From assembly GCA_018401705.1 (NCBI GenBank), contig JAGYKL010000009.1, positions 1 to 64,000 on the forward strand: a stretch of 64,000 nt of DNA. The letters are read 5' to 3'. Below, one piece after another: positions 56,178 to 64,000 of the stretch. The number at the start of each line of letters is the position of its first letter. Position 1 is the first letter of the stretch. The stretch is from Bacteroidia bacterium. Its GTDB lineage: Bacteria > Bacteroidota > Bacteroidia > M30B66. Below the pieces are notes generated by a model. The model saw only the letters and a list, made by a program, of their open reading frames with translations. It did not search any database and was not told the origin of the DNA. The position numbers and the translations under genes were made by a program.

Positions 56178-56563
56178 GCTGCGTGTTCGTGCCGAAAATC
56201 CTTTTAAGCTTTCAGAATATCCGGCCAAATAATTTTTTAGTCCTATTAGATGTGTTGCTCATTTGCATAGATACTACTTACTAATGACTTATTCTGCCTT
56301 GAACAGATAATAATCATTAAACCCGAATTGACTTGAGACAGCTCATTATTTTGATAGTTGAAAACTAAGCGATATTAAACGTTTATTATACGACTAGTTC
56401 CAAACGGGGGCCCTAAATTGTAATTGGAGGGAGGACGCGGCCGGCCCCTGAAACGTTTTTCACAAATCGTTGATTTATAGCTTTTTAAGGCAATATGAAA
56501 ATTTCCATTTGACAAAATTCGGTGTAAAATCTCATGATTTCTGACGAGAATTATTCTACTTGA
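56178..56563. other. intergenic region with GC-rich stem
   Basis: About 385 bases between glycosyltransferase and methyltransferase genes, mostly AT-rich, but with a sharp GC-rich island at 56405-56450 able to form an 8-bp stem (CGGGGGCC with GGCCCCTG) around a ~30-base loop. No open frame or known element recognised. Confidence 0.5.
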
Positions 56564-57835
56564 TTATTTCAGCGCTTCATGAATAAACCCTTGATAATTT
56601 TTAGAGGAGCGGAATTTTTTCTTGTAAATCGCTATTGCATTTTGGCTCAAAAGCAATTTCTTCTCCTTCGATTCCAGAAAATAATTCATGAGTGATGAAG
56701 CGATACTGCTAGAATCTGCATTGGCGGGCAATAAATAACCATTGGATCCATCTTCTACAATTTCTGAGATTCCGCCTACATTTACAGATATAACAGGAAT
56801 GCCGTGTGCCATAGCTTCCATCATAGAAACCGGAAGTCCTTCAGATAAGCTAGTGCAGATAAGGACATCTTGTTTACCACTTGCGAGGAACTCATAAACC
56901 TGCTGCTGAGTTAGTGAGCCAACAAAATCACATTTAATATTCTTCTTATTCCCAAGCTTTTGATGTGCATAATTTTGAAGCTGATTATTTCCATTTTGCG
57001 CAGTGCCAATGTGCGACCAGCAAATATTTATATCGATTATAAGAGCCAAAGCGTCAACGATTCGTTCGAGTTGCTTGACAGGGTCAATAAATGCTATTGA
57101 AACCAAGTTGAGTTTGGCTGAATCTTGCTTTTGTTTAGGTTCAAAATCAATGTCTTTGATACCCAAATAAGAAAGGTGTAGTTTCTGTTTAAATCGGGAT
57201 CCCAATTTCTTTTGAGTATAGGCAAATCCAGCTTGTGAGATTGGCCAAATACCGTCAATACTTTCAAAAACATAAGGCCTTGCAGGAAGATAATCGCCCG
57301 CACTGCGTTCGAAGAAACAATCCCAACCGTGAATGCGAGTTACAGCTTTATAGTCCTTATTCCGATTTTTAATTAGAGCTAAGCCGGCGGTAGCGTAGAA
57401 AAACCAATATGAATAAAGGCTTGTCTCAGATGCCTGATGCTTTTGGCGTTTCATGATATCAAGCAATTGTGCTTCAAAGCACCTCGCCATTGATAAAAAC
57501 CCTAGCCAAGTTTTGACATGAAACATTGAAAACTTTTGACCATAAAGTTCAGCGATTGCTTTTCTTTCCATAAGAAAAGCTTTGCTAAAAATTGAAGCAA
57601 AAGCTTTCAGTTTATCTGAAAACCCAGGTTGAGTGCTAAAAACAAAAACTTCAGCGTTTTCGGGTAATGTGGCATGTACCGTTTTATCTGGAATACGATG
57701 ACCTTCGGGAACAATGATATAGACTTTAGAAAACGCTTCGCAGAGATATTTCAATTCTTCAGAGAGAAAGGGCTCGCCACCTTTAAAAGGAAACTTGGTG
57801 ACAATTAGATAGAGGTATTTTCTTTCAGAAGGCAT
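56564..57835 (-). CDS. glycosyltransferase family 4
   Basis: A 423-residue GT-B glycosyltransferase. The N-terminus YLYLIVTKFPFKGGEPFLSEELKYL is the usual acceptor-domain opening; the donor domain has VSIAFIDPVKQLERIVDAL, CDFVGSLTQQQVYEFL and the E-x7-E-type SLSEGLPVSMMEAMAHGIPV with GGISEIVEDGSNG. It transfers a sugar to a growing surface glycan in the cytoplasm. It starts 12 bases after the broken GT4 gene in the same direction. Confidence 0.92.
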   Translation of the reverse strand: MPSERKYLYLIVTKFPFKGGEPFLSEELKYLCEAFSKVYIIVPEGHRIPDKTVHATLPENAEVFVFSTQPGFSDKLKAFASIFSKAFLMERKAIAELYGQKFSMFHVKTWLGFLSMARCFEAQLLDIMKRQKHQASETSLYSYWFFYATAGLALIKNRNKDYKAVTRIHGWDCFFERSAGDYLPARPYVFESIDGIWPISQAGFAYTQKKLGSRFKQKLHLSYLGIKDIDFEPKQKQDSAKLNLVSIAFIDPVKQLERIVDALALIIDINICWSHIGTAQNGNNQLQNYAHQKLGNKKNIKCDFVGSLTQQQVYEFLASGKQDVLICTSLSEGLPVSMMEAMAHGIPVISVNVGGISEIVEDGSNGYLLPANADSSSIASSLMNYFLESKEKKLLLSQNAIAIYKKKFRSSKNYQGFIHEALK

Positions 57836-57847
57836 GAATAAACGTAA

Positions 57848-59007
57848 TCAATAAGCTGAAGATAGACCTAATTCCTTTCTTCTATTGAGATAAATTTCTA
57901 ATAGTTTTGATGTATATAGATGGATATCATACTCTTTAGCAAACTCATGACTGAATTTAGCAACATGTTTAAACAGTTCTTGATTTTGGGAAAGTTCAAT
58001 AAGTTTTTCGGCAAATGCAGAAGCATTAGCCGGATCAATAATAAATCCATTTTGGCCTTCCCTATGAATGTCAAGATTACCCTGTCCGTTTAAAGCCACA
58101 CATACTTTTGAAGCGGCCATAGCTTCAAGAAGCACAAGTCCAAAAGGCTCATAATAAGCCGGATGCACATAAAAGGAAACATTTTTGAGAAAGTCTTCAA
58201 CTTTAGCCACATTACCATGAAGAATGATTTGCTCATTCAAAGAGCTTGCATCAATTGCTTTCTGAATTTTAGCTCTGTTTACTCCTTCTCCTAATACTTC
58301 GAGTCTTGCTTTGTAATTGCGCTTATTAAGCTCTTTAACAACGTCAACAAGAAATATCTGATTCTTCTTATCGACCAAGCTACCTGTGGTTGCCATTGAT
58401 ATAATATTGCCCGAAGGCATTACCGCCTCAGGCGATTCGAACCTGCTGAAGTCAATAGCATTATGCAAGAGGGTAATGAGCTGTAAATCTTTAGGCAGAG
58501 TTTGTCTGAAAAAACTTTGGGCGTTATTACTAATTGCGATGAAAGCATTCTTGCTTTTCCGATACCTTTTAATCATCCAGGATTTCTCAAAGAATTCAGT
58601 AATACGTCGTTTATTAAGCCAGTCGGCTAACGTCATATTTTTAAACTGAAACATATTATCGTGCAAGTGACTAAACCAAGCGGCGTTTGGGTAATGAATT
58701 TCACGTGCCGTTATTTCAGCTTCAAACAAATGAGTATGAATGATATGAGGTTTAAAATCTGAAATAAAATTTTGTAGCTCTACAATGTCAATTAAGGATT
58801 TCAGTGAGACTTGGAACCACTTTAGAATTGCAATAAATTATCTTTTGAGTAGCCAGCATCTGAATAATAGTTAATGGGCTTAAGTGTAACGAGCAAGCAT
58901 TCAACATTTTCAATTGAATTCAAAGAGGTGCAAATGTCGAGTGTTAAACGCTCAGCTCCTCCTTTTAGGAGGGAAGGAATTATATGCAACACCCGAAGTT
59001 TATTCAT
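57848..59007 (-). pseudogene. glycosyltransferase family 4, two frameshifts
   Basis: The ATG at 59007 opens with RVLHIIPSLLKGGAERLTLDI, the GT4 acceptor domain. The frame is lost near 58.84 kb. The next stretch reads IYCNSKVVPSLTEI in a second frame, and from about 58.80 kb a third frame reads LIDIVELQNF through HIIHTHLFEAEIT into a 293-residue region with AAYYEPFGLVLLEAMA-type donor motifs (YYEPFGLVLLEAMAASKVC). Two small indels thus split one 385-residue GT4. Either a real pseudogene (or phase-variable gene) or two sequencing indels. Expected role: surface glycan assembly. Confidence 0.85.
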
Positions 59008-59010
59008 GTG

Positions 59011-59943
59011 TTATAGAGATTTTCCAGCCAATTTTAAAAGAAGCCTAGTAGGCGGATAGTGCTTCATGAACATGAATAACTTTTCCTTATTGCGATATGA
59101 ACTCTTGTGCTTAAATGATAGCCAAAGCATACTATTCATTTTTGAGAAATTCGCGACGAACTCGTAATGTCTTGCCATATTGAAGCTACATTCTGCAAGT
59201 AAATGTGTTTTTATTGAACCGGGAATTTTGATCGAAACGTCTTTGTAATCGGCATGTTCGAAAAAGCGTTTAAGTCCTTTGTATCTATCGAGATATGAAT
59301 TTCGGCTTAAGTCAACTGAATTACCGTCATGAATTCGATAGTTTACTGTGTGTTTGGTAATTTGATAAACTGGAAATTCGGAAGCGATACAAGTCCAAAG
59401 CACTAAATCTTCAACAATGACAATAGCTGTGTCGAACTTGAATCTTTTGAAAATATCACGATGCACGCAAACTCTTGAAGGAGTTATTGGTTGCATTAAA
59501 ACATATTCAAATTCCTCTCCCTCTTTCATTACAGGAATTTGTGGAGTTTTGATTCCTGATTCAGTAAGGTAATTGAGGTTACTAAACACCATGCAAACAG
59601 AAAATTCTTTTGACTTTAGCAGCTCATAAATTTCAGAAAGATGATCTGGTTCAAAAGCATCGTCACTATCAAGAAAAAGCAAATACTTGCCAAGAGCATG
59701 AGAAGCACCATTGTTTCTGGCAGCACTTCGTTCGGCATTATCTTGATAAACGTATCTGATTCGAGGGTCTTCTTTTCCCAATCGAGCTGCAACTTCGGCA
59801 GTGTTGTCGGTGGAGCCATCATCAACGATAATCACTTCCCAGTTTTCGAAATTCTGTTTTCTGATAGAATCGAGAGTTTCGTCAAGAATATAAGCTCTGT
59901 TATATGCAGGAATTGTGATAGAAAAGAAAGGATTATCGCTCAT
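59011..59943 (-). CDS. glycosyltransferase family 2
   Basis: A 310-residue GT-A enzyme. FFSITIPAYNRAYILDETLDSI, IIVDDGSTDNT, the metal-binding LLFLDSDDAFEPD (DxD) and a C-terminal helical part. It adds a sugar from a nucleotide donor in surface glycan synthesis. It ends three bases before the GT4 pseudogene start and follows the next GT2 gene at four bases, so it lies inside one operon. Confidence 0.92.
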   Translation of the reverse strand: MSDNPFFSITIPAYNRAYILDETLDSIRKQNFENWEVIIVDDGSTDNTAEVAARLGKEDPRIRYVYQDNAERSAARNNGASHALGKYLLFLDSDDAFEPDHLSEIYELLKSKEFSVCMVFSNLNYLTESGIKTPQIPVMKEGEEFEYVLMQPITPSRVCVHRDIFKRFKFDTAIVIVEDLVLWTCIASEFPVYQITKHTVNYRIHDGNSVDLSRNSYLDRYKGLKRFFEHADYKDVSIKIPGSIKTHLLAECSFNMARHYEFVANFSKMNSMLWLSFKHKSSYRNKEKLFMFMKHYPPTRLLLKLAGKSL

Positions 59944-59947
59944 AGCA

Positions 59948-60973
59948 TTAAACAGGCAAGCCTGTTTTTCTAAGGGTTAATCTTTGTTTTTGAAGCCAAG
60001 TTGGCTGATAATAATGATATAAATCATTTTTCATCCACCAAGTAATACCTGAAGATTGAAGGTTCTTATTTTGATAACACAAATGAAACCACTTTTCTGC
60101 TAAGTATTTTTTAAATGTTAATGCAGGAATTGAAATAGCGCCACTGTCTGATTTAAGTAGTTTTTTAAGTAAACTGTTTAGTTCCTGCATTTCATCAAGA
60201 TTGAAATTCCACTCTGGATTGGCAAAACGAGAATACAAATCGGCTTCTAGATTTGAAATAGGCGTTCCCATTTTCTCAAACTGCCTTTGCTTTACTTTTG
60301 TGCAAGTAGCATGCATTACAGAAGCGTATTTATTGGTGATGTTTGATGGGTGATCACGCTTTCTTACTAGCACTTCGGGGAAGTTTGAAAGTTTACAATA
60401 CTCGCTAAAAGTAACCCAACAATTATAATCTTCTCCATGCACAAACTCAGGGTCGAACCGAATGTTATGTTGCCTGATAACTGCGGTTCTCATCACTGCC
60501 GTGGGATGCGAAATATGTGTTTGATAAAGATGCCTGAGTCTTATGTGAGTATCGTTACTACTATATTTTACAACACGAGATTCAATATTTTCACCAAAAT
60601 CCTCAAACCAACTTCCAATTAAGCCATATTCAGGATTCTCGTCCATGAAGCTTATTTGCTTAGATAGTCTTTGAGGAAGACTAATATCGTCTTGATCCAT
60701 TCTAACAATATACTCGCCCTTACATTGCTCCATTCCAATGTTTAGAGAGCCTATCAATCCAAGGTTCTTAGGGTTATCGATTAATCGAATGCGAGTATCA
60801 GAATAGGATTTTATGATATCCAGACTACCGTCTGTAGATCCATCGTTTACGATGACAAACTCAAAATCTTTAAAGTCTTGATCAAGTATGCTTTCAATGG
60901 CAACTTTGAGATACTCCCCGGCATTGTAAACCGGCATAAAAACAGATGCTTTTGTAGACATTGCCTCAGTCAT
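59948..60973 (-). CDS. glycosyltransferase family 2
   Basis: A 341-residue GT2: SVFMPVYNAGEYLKVAIESIL, FVIVNDGSTDGSL, IVRMDQDDISLPQRL with the metal-binding acidic residues and EDYNCWVTFSEYC. A second ATG at residue 5 is possible. It is clearly different in sequence from the two other GT2s of the cluster, so it likely adds a different residue. The epimerase gene lies three bases upstream. Confidence 0.92.
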   Translation of the reverse strand: MTEAMSTKASVFMPVYNAGEYLKVAIESILDQDFKDFEFVIVNDGSTDGSLDIIKSYSDTRIRLIDNPKNLGLIGSLNIGMEQCKGEYIVRMDQDDISLPQRLSKQISFMDENPEYGLIGSWFEDFGENIESRVVKYSSNDTHIRLRHLYQTHISHPTAVMRTAVIRQHNIRFDPEFVHGEDYNCWVTFSEYCKLSNFPEVLVRKRDHPSNITNKYASVMHATCTKVKQRQFEKMGTPISNLEADLYSRFANPEWNFNLDEMQELNSLLKKLLKSDSGAISIPALTFKKYLAEKWFHLCYQNKNLQSSGITWWMKNDLYHYYQPTWLQKQRLTLRKTGLPV

Positions 60974-60976
60974 TTC

Positions 60977-61909
60977 TTAAGATTGGCGCATTTCATTCCA
61001 TAATGTTGCTATCCCTGATTCTAAATCCACCGAAGGTGAGAAGCCGGTATCATTGCGGAGCTTGGTTATATTAAGAATATTTACTGGTACATCAACAGAC
61101 CTACCCTCGCTGTATTCTATCTGGAAATCGTTATTTGTAACATTTTTAATGATTTGCATCACATCATTTACCGAATACCCTTGTCCTGAACCAATATTGT
61201 AGGTTTGATTAGCTTTTCCAGAGTTTATCAAAGCTTGTATTCCTTTATTTAAATCTGAGATATGCAGGTAATCTCGAATAACAGAGCCATCGCCCCAGAT
61301 TTGGGGTTTTTCATTACTAAGAATTTTACCTAATGTAACTGAAATTAACCCTTGACGACCAAACAAATTTTGTCCTGAGCCATAAGGATTCGAAGGTCTC
61401 ACAATGATGTATTCCAAGTCTGAAAGTCTAGCTTCGAGACGAATAAACTCCTCCATAAGGAGCTTAGAATAAGCGTAATAATTCAATGGAATTAAAGGAG
61501 AGTTTTCATCATTAAGTTCTCTTCCGTTATTTCCATAAATCGCACCTCCGGTGGAAAAAAACAGAAGTCGTTTACTTCCCGAATTTCTCATTGATTGAAC
61601 CAATTCGTAACCACCGGTTATATTTAATTCCCTTTCCCTTATAAAATCGCTGTAATTAGAAGAAGGGATAAGGCTGCAAGCGAGGTGAATAACCCAGTCG
61701 TAAGGTTCAGAATAGAATAATGAGTGAACGAAGGACGAGTCGGAGAGGTCTCCTATTTTATATTCGATATTTTTTTGAAAGCGGACTTTATCCATTTGGG
61801 GAGGCAAAGCACGGTCGGCGCAAACTATTTCGTGACCACTTTCAATAAGTGATGCACTTAGATTACGTCCAATAAAACCATTACCCCCTAAGATTAAAAT
61901 ACGCGCCAT
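60977..61909 (-). CDS. NAD-dependent sugar epimerase/dehydratase (SDR)
   Basis: A 310-residue extended SDR enzyme. ILGGNGFIGRNL is the NAD-binding loop, FFSTGGAIYG holds the catalytic Ser/Thr, YYAYSKLLMEEF the YxxxK motif, and VRPSNPYGSGQ the substrate site. It resembles GalE-type epimerases, which make activated sugars (for example UDP-Gal or UDP-GalNAc forms); the exact sugar cannot be read. Upstream on the minus strand, TACTTTCG sits six bases before the ATG, one mismatch from the -7 consensus. Confidence 0.9.
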   Translation of the reverse strand: MARILILGGNGFIGRNLSASLIESGHEIVCADRALPPQMDKVRFQKNIEYKIGDLSDSSFVHSLFYSEPYDWVIHLACSLIPSSNYSDFIRERELNITGGYELVQSMRNSGSKRLLFFSTGGAIYGNNGRELNDENSPLIPLNYYAYSKLLMEEFIRLEARLSDLEYIIVRPSNPYGSGQNLFGRQGLISVTLGKILSNEKPQIWGDGSVIRDYLHISDLNKGIQALINSGKANQTYNIGSGQGYSVNDVMQIIKNVTNNDFQIEYSEGRSVDVPVNILNITKLRNDTGFSPSVDLESGIATLWNEMRQS

Positions 61910-61938
61910 TTGCCACGAAAGTACGAATTAGAATACAA

Positions 61939-62829
61939 TTATAATCTAGACCAACTAGAAGGAATAATATCTTTAGTATCTCTTTCGTTTGTAGCAAACC
62001 ATTGTTTAGGAGCGATCACGCGCTTATCTTCAGAAGGATTTAGCCATGCCCCCCACCAGCTGAAGCTACTATTTGCAATTACGTGGTGGCGGCAACAACT
62101 CATTAGAAACATATCCCAATACGCCTTTTCTCCGATGTTATGAGAAATAAAAGTTACAGGAACTGGTAATTCCAGATTGGCTTTGCACCATTCTGGATCA
62201 TCTGAAAACACAAAAAATTCAGGATCTGTTAAGCCCGGAAGAATATGTTCTGCAGCAGCATGATAATATTCTAAAGTGCAAGCTCCGTGAGTTTTAATTA
62301 CATCAGGATTATTTACCATATCTGTTCTTCTTACATGCAACGAGACTGACATGCTATGCTGGATTTTATGTTTAAGCTCAGCATTTAAACCTGTGACTTC
62401 CTCTCTAAGTGAGAAAGCCTGGCGAACATCTGACTCAATGTTTAGGAAATACTTCTCAGACTGCCAATAGCCAATGAGATAAGTATTATCGATGGCCTGT
62501 TCGAAATTTTCATCATAGTGAAAAAAGGGCTCTTTATATATTTTCCTTTTGAAGTAGGGTTTTAGAGAATCCATTTTACCCTGAATTCTGTGCACTAAGC
62601 CATTCCCGTTTTTAGGTTTGAATTTTTCAATGATTTCGGGACTAGCGAAGTTGGGCTTTAAATTAAATGGGGATAAACCATACTCTCTAACCGTTTGCTT
62701 TTCTATATCTAAATCGAACCAAGTTTTATCGATATAAAGCTCAGAATCCAACCTTTTGGCAAGAGAAAGGCCTGCTGCATATTGAAACATTTGATTTCCA
62801 AGTCCACTAATAAGTTCAGTTACAATCAT
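61939..62829 (-). CDS. alpha-1,2-fucosyltransferase (GT11)
   Basis: A 296-residue glycosyltransferase family 11 enzyme. The start ELISGLGNQMFQYAAGLSLAKRL, VSLHVRRTDMV (the HxRRxD motif for GDP-fucose binding), EFFVFSDDPEWC and NSSFSWWGAWLNP are diagnostic. It transfers L-fucose from GDP-fucose to galactose, implying a fucosylated surface glycan. GDP-fucose biosynthesis genes are not in the window. It lies two bases behind the GT2 gene, same operon. Confidence 0.95.
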   Translation of the reverse strand: MIVTELISGLGNQMFQYAAGLSLAKRLDSELYIDKTWFDLDIEKQTVREYGLSPFNLKPNFASPEIIEKFKPKNGNGLVHRIQGKMDSLKPYFKRKIYKEPFFHYDENFEQAIDNTYLIGYWQSEKYFLNIESDVRQAFSLREEVTGLNAELKHKIQHSMSVSLHVRRTDMVNNPDVIKTHGACTLEYYHAAAEHILPGLTDPEFFVFSDDPEWCKANLELPVPVTFISHNIGEKAYWDMFLMSCCRHHVIANSSFSWWGAWLNPSEDKRVIAPKQWFATNERDTKDIIPSSWSRL

Positions 62830-62831
62830 AT

Positions 62832-63752
62832 TTAGCTAAGCTGAAATTGAAGCCATTTACCGAGAATTTTTCTAGCAAGTGTATTATTGATTATTGAAAT
62901 GAAACAATAAGCTTGCACAAAGAATGGGATTTTTCCCTTAAAACCCGAATTCCTTATTTCATTAATAGTTTCAACTTTATAGTGCTGAAGAAGGAATAGC
63001 ATTCTTTGTCTGAGAATACTTCGATTAGAAGCGTTAAAAACTTTAGATAGCTTATTGTAACAATAAAAATACTCTTTCAACTCCACATGTTTATTGTCCT
63101 TTAGCGAGCTTGTTAATTGATTAGGCTGCTCAGCAGAAGTAGCAATGAGCGCTTCTGTGATTTTAGCAACTCCGTATTTGCATATAAGTCGGCTGTAATA
63201 CTCGATATCGACTAACCAGATTAAATTTTCATCATAACGCTCCTGAATGTCTTTATGAATTAGAGTTGTTGTTGGAGCACCAATAACATTTGCATGAAAA
63301 AGCTCAGCAGGTCTTTCAGAAACGTGCTCGAACTTCAATTTTGAGGGCTTGTATCTATACTTCTCGTTCTTTTGAGTATCGAAAATCCAAGTTCCACAAA
63401 AGAAGAATTTTGCATCTGGCTGATTATTAATTGCATTTACAAATTGCTCAATAGAATTGGGGTATTCAAACCAATCATCATGATGCATTAGTTTAATCCA
63501 AGAACCTTTTGCTTTAGAAATGGCATTATTCCAGTTACCAGGAGAGCCTTTGGCCAATTCATTTCTATAATAAACAATTTTAAAACCCCAGTTCTCAAGC
63601 TTGATAGCATTCTCAACTTCATTACCCGGGCTATCGTCAGAAACGATAACTTCGAAATCTCTAAATGTTTGCTCTTTGATTGAATTTAGCAGCTGTTTGA
63701 TATTATCGACTTGATTGTATGCCGGAATACATATACTTATTAAAGGTTTCAT
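62832..63752 (-). CDS. glycosyltransferase family 2
   Basis: A 306-residue GT2: ISICIPAYNQVDNIKQLLNSI, EVIVSDDSPGNE, IKLMHHDDWFEYP (metal-binding region) and a C-terminal helical part. The ATG at 63752 is preferred to an in-frame TTG at 63764. First visible gene of the leftward glycan operon; no good promoter was found upstream, so the operon may begin here or further right. Confidence 0.9.
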   Translation of the reverse strand: MKPLISICIPAYNQVDNIKQLLNSIKEQTFRDFEVIVSDDSPGNEVENAIKLENWGFKIVYYRNELAKGSPGNWNNAISKAKGSWIKLMHHDDWFEYPNSIEQFVNAINNQPDAKFFFCGTWIFDTQKNEKYRYKPSKLKFEHVSERPAELFHANVIGAPTTTLIHKDIQERYDENLIWLVDIEYYSRLICKYGVAKITEALIATSAEQPNQLTSSLKDNKHVELKEYFYCYNKLSKVFNASNRSILRQRMLFLLQHYKVETINEIRNSGFKGKIPFFVQAYCFISIINNTLARKILGKWLQFQLS

Positions 63753-64000
63753 CTGCTTTATCAAGCCTGAGCTGTTTCTTTGTCGATTTGAGCAGTAAAA
63801 ATATGTAATTACAACGAGGTAAAAGTCGCCTCGCTTTTAAACTTAACTATAGAAAATGAAAAAACTAAAATTTATTCCCCTAATAACCAGATGATTGCGC
63901 CTTCATTTGGATTTCGGAGTCAACCTTTTTTTATCAGCTATGTTTTTATAGTTGTAGCGTTAGTTTGATTTAGGTATTGGGGCAGGCAATCTTAGGATTC
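63753..64000. other. window-end intergenic sequence
   Basis: About 250 bases without a supportable gene. A 5-bp hairpin CGAGG...CCTCG with a CTTTT tail (63815-63838) may be a weak terminator. A 12-residue frame near 63856 is too short to call. Confidence 0.4.

Overview
The window is AT-rich chromosomal DNA from a member of the Bacteroidota, probably a Flavobacteriales-like marine or aquatic lineage (the rank below phylum is inference). The signs are three secreted proteins with type IX secretion (T9SS) C-terminal sorting domains, repeated TAnnTTTG promoter elements in place of a sigma70 -10 box, a bacillithiol-associated YtxJ protein, a DUF4249 lipoprotein, a 14-unit propeller/Y_Y_Y hybrid sensor, and many small lipoproteins. 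There is no integrase, transposase, CRISPR array or rRNA.

Layout. 1-1374 (minus): end of a glycan-modification operon, a formyltransferase cut by the window edge overlapping a NodB polysaccharide deacetylase. 1375-2226: long AT-rich gap. 2227-9143: a T9SS protein, an M1 aminopeptidase lipoprotein and an ung / Omp85-like pair. 9261-24591: housekeeping genes in short operons: two tandem tiny lipoproteins, ytxJ, OsmC, lipA, gapA, an unknown four-histidine membrane protein, fmt, HU, an arginase-family enzyme, pdxH, YqgE/AlgH, a class IV aminotransferase, a GmhB-like phosphatase, a rhomboid protease, a TPR lipoprotein, recA, bcp, nth and a small anti-sigma-like protein. 24751-34159: signal transduction, with an intact hybrid sensor, a tRNA with a CCA anticodon on an arginine-type body, a heavily decayed sensor kinase, its intact NarL/LuxR regulator, and a lipoprotein plus T9SS protein that this regulator probably controls. 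34259-46462: GNAT, lnt, a PKD/T9SS adhesin, a methyltransferase, an ABC ATPase, a PduO-type adenosyltransferase, DUF2795, an RluA-type enzyme, panB, DUF4249 and dnaK. 46754-54912: two PAS-rich histidine kinases with their regulators, one of them interrupted by a stop codon. 55272-63752 (minus): a surface-polysaccharide operon of glycosyltransferases, a GT11 fucosyltransferase, a sugar epimerase and a methyltransferase, with one glycosyltransferase broken by frameshifts.

How it fits together. The most interesting local circuit is 28794-34159. A propeller sensor kinase has decayed while its LuxR-type regulator stays intact. Paired TACCC/GGGTA inverted repeats sit about 30 bp upstream of perfect TAnnTTTG elements both before the regulator and before the lipoprotein/T9SS operon, which suggests an autoregulated activator that has lost its kinase. 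Several genes have TAnnTTTG ending only 4-7 bases before the ATG, which predicts leaderless or nearly leaderless mRNAs. Gene decay recurs in regulatory and surface-glycan genes (28.8-31.9 kb, 47.2 kb, 58.8 kb), while the housekeeping genes are intact.
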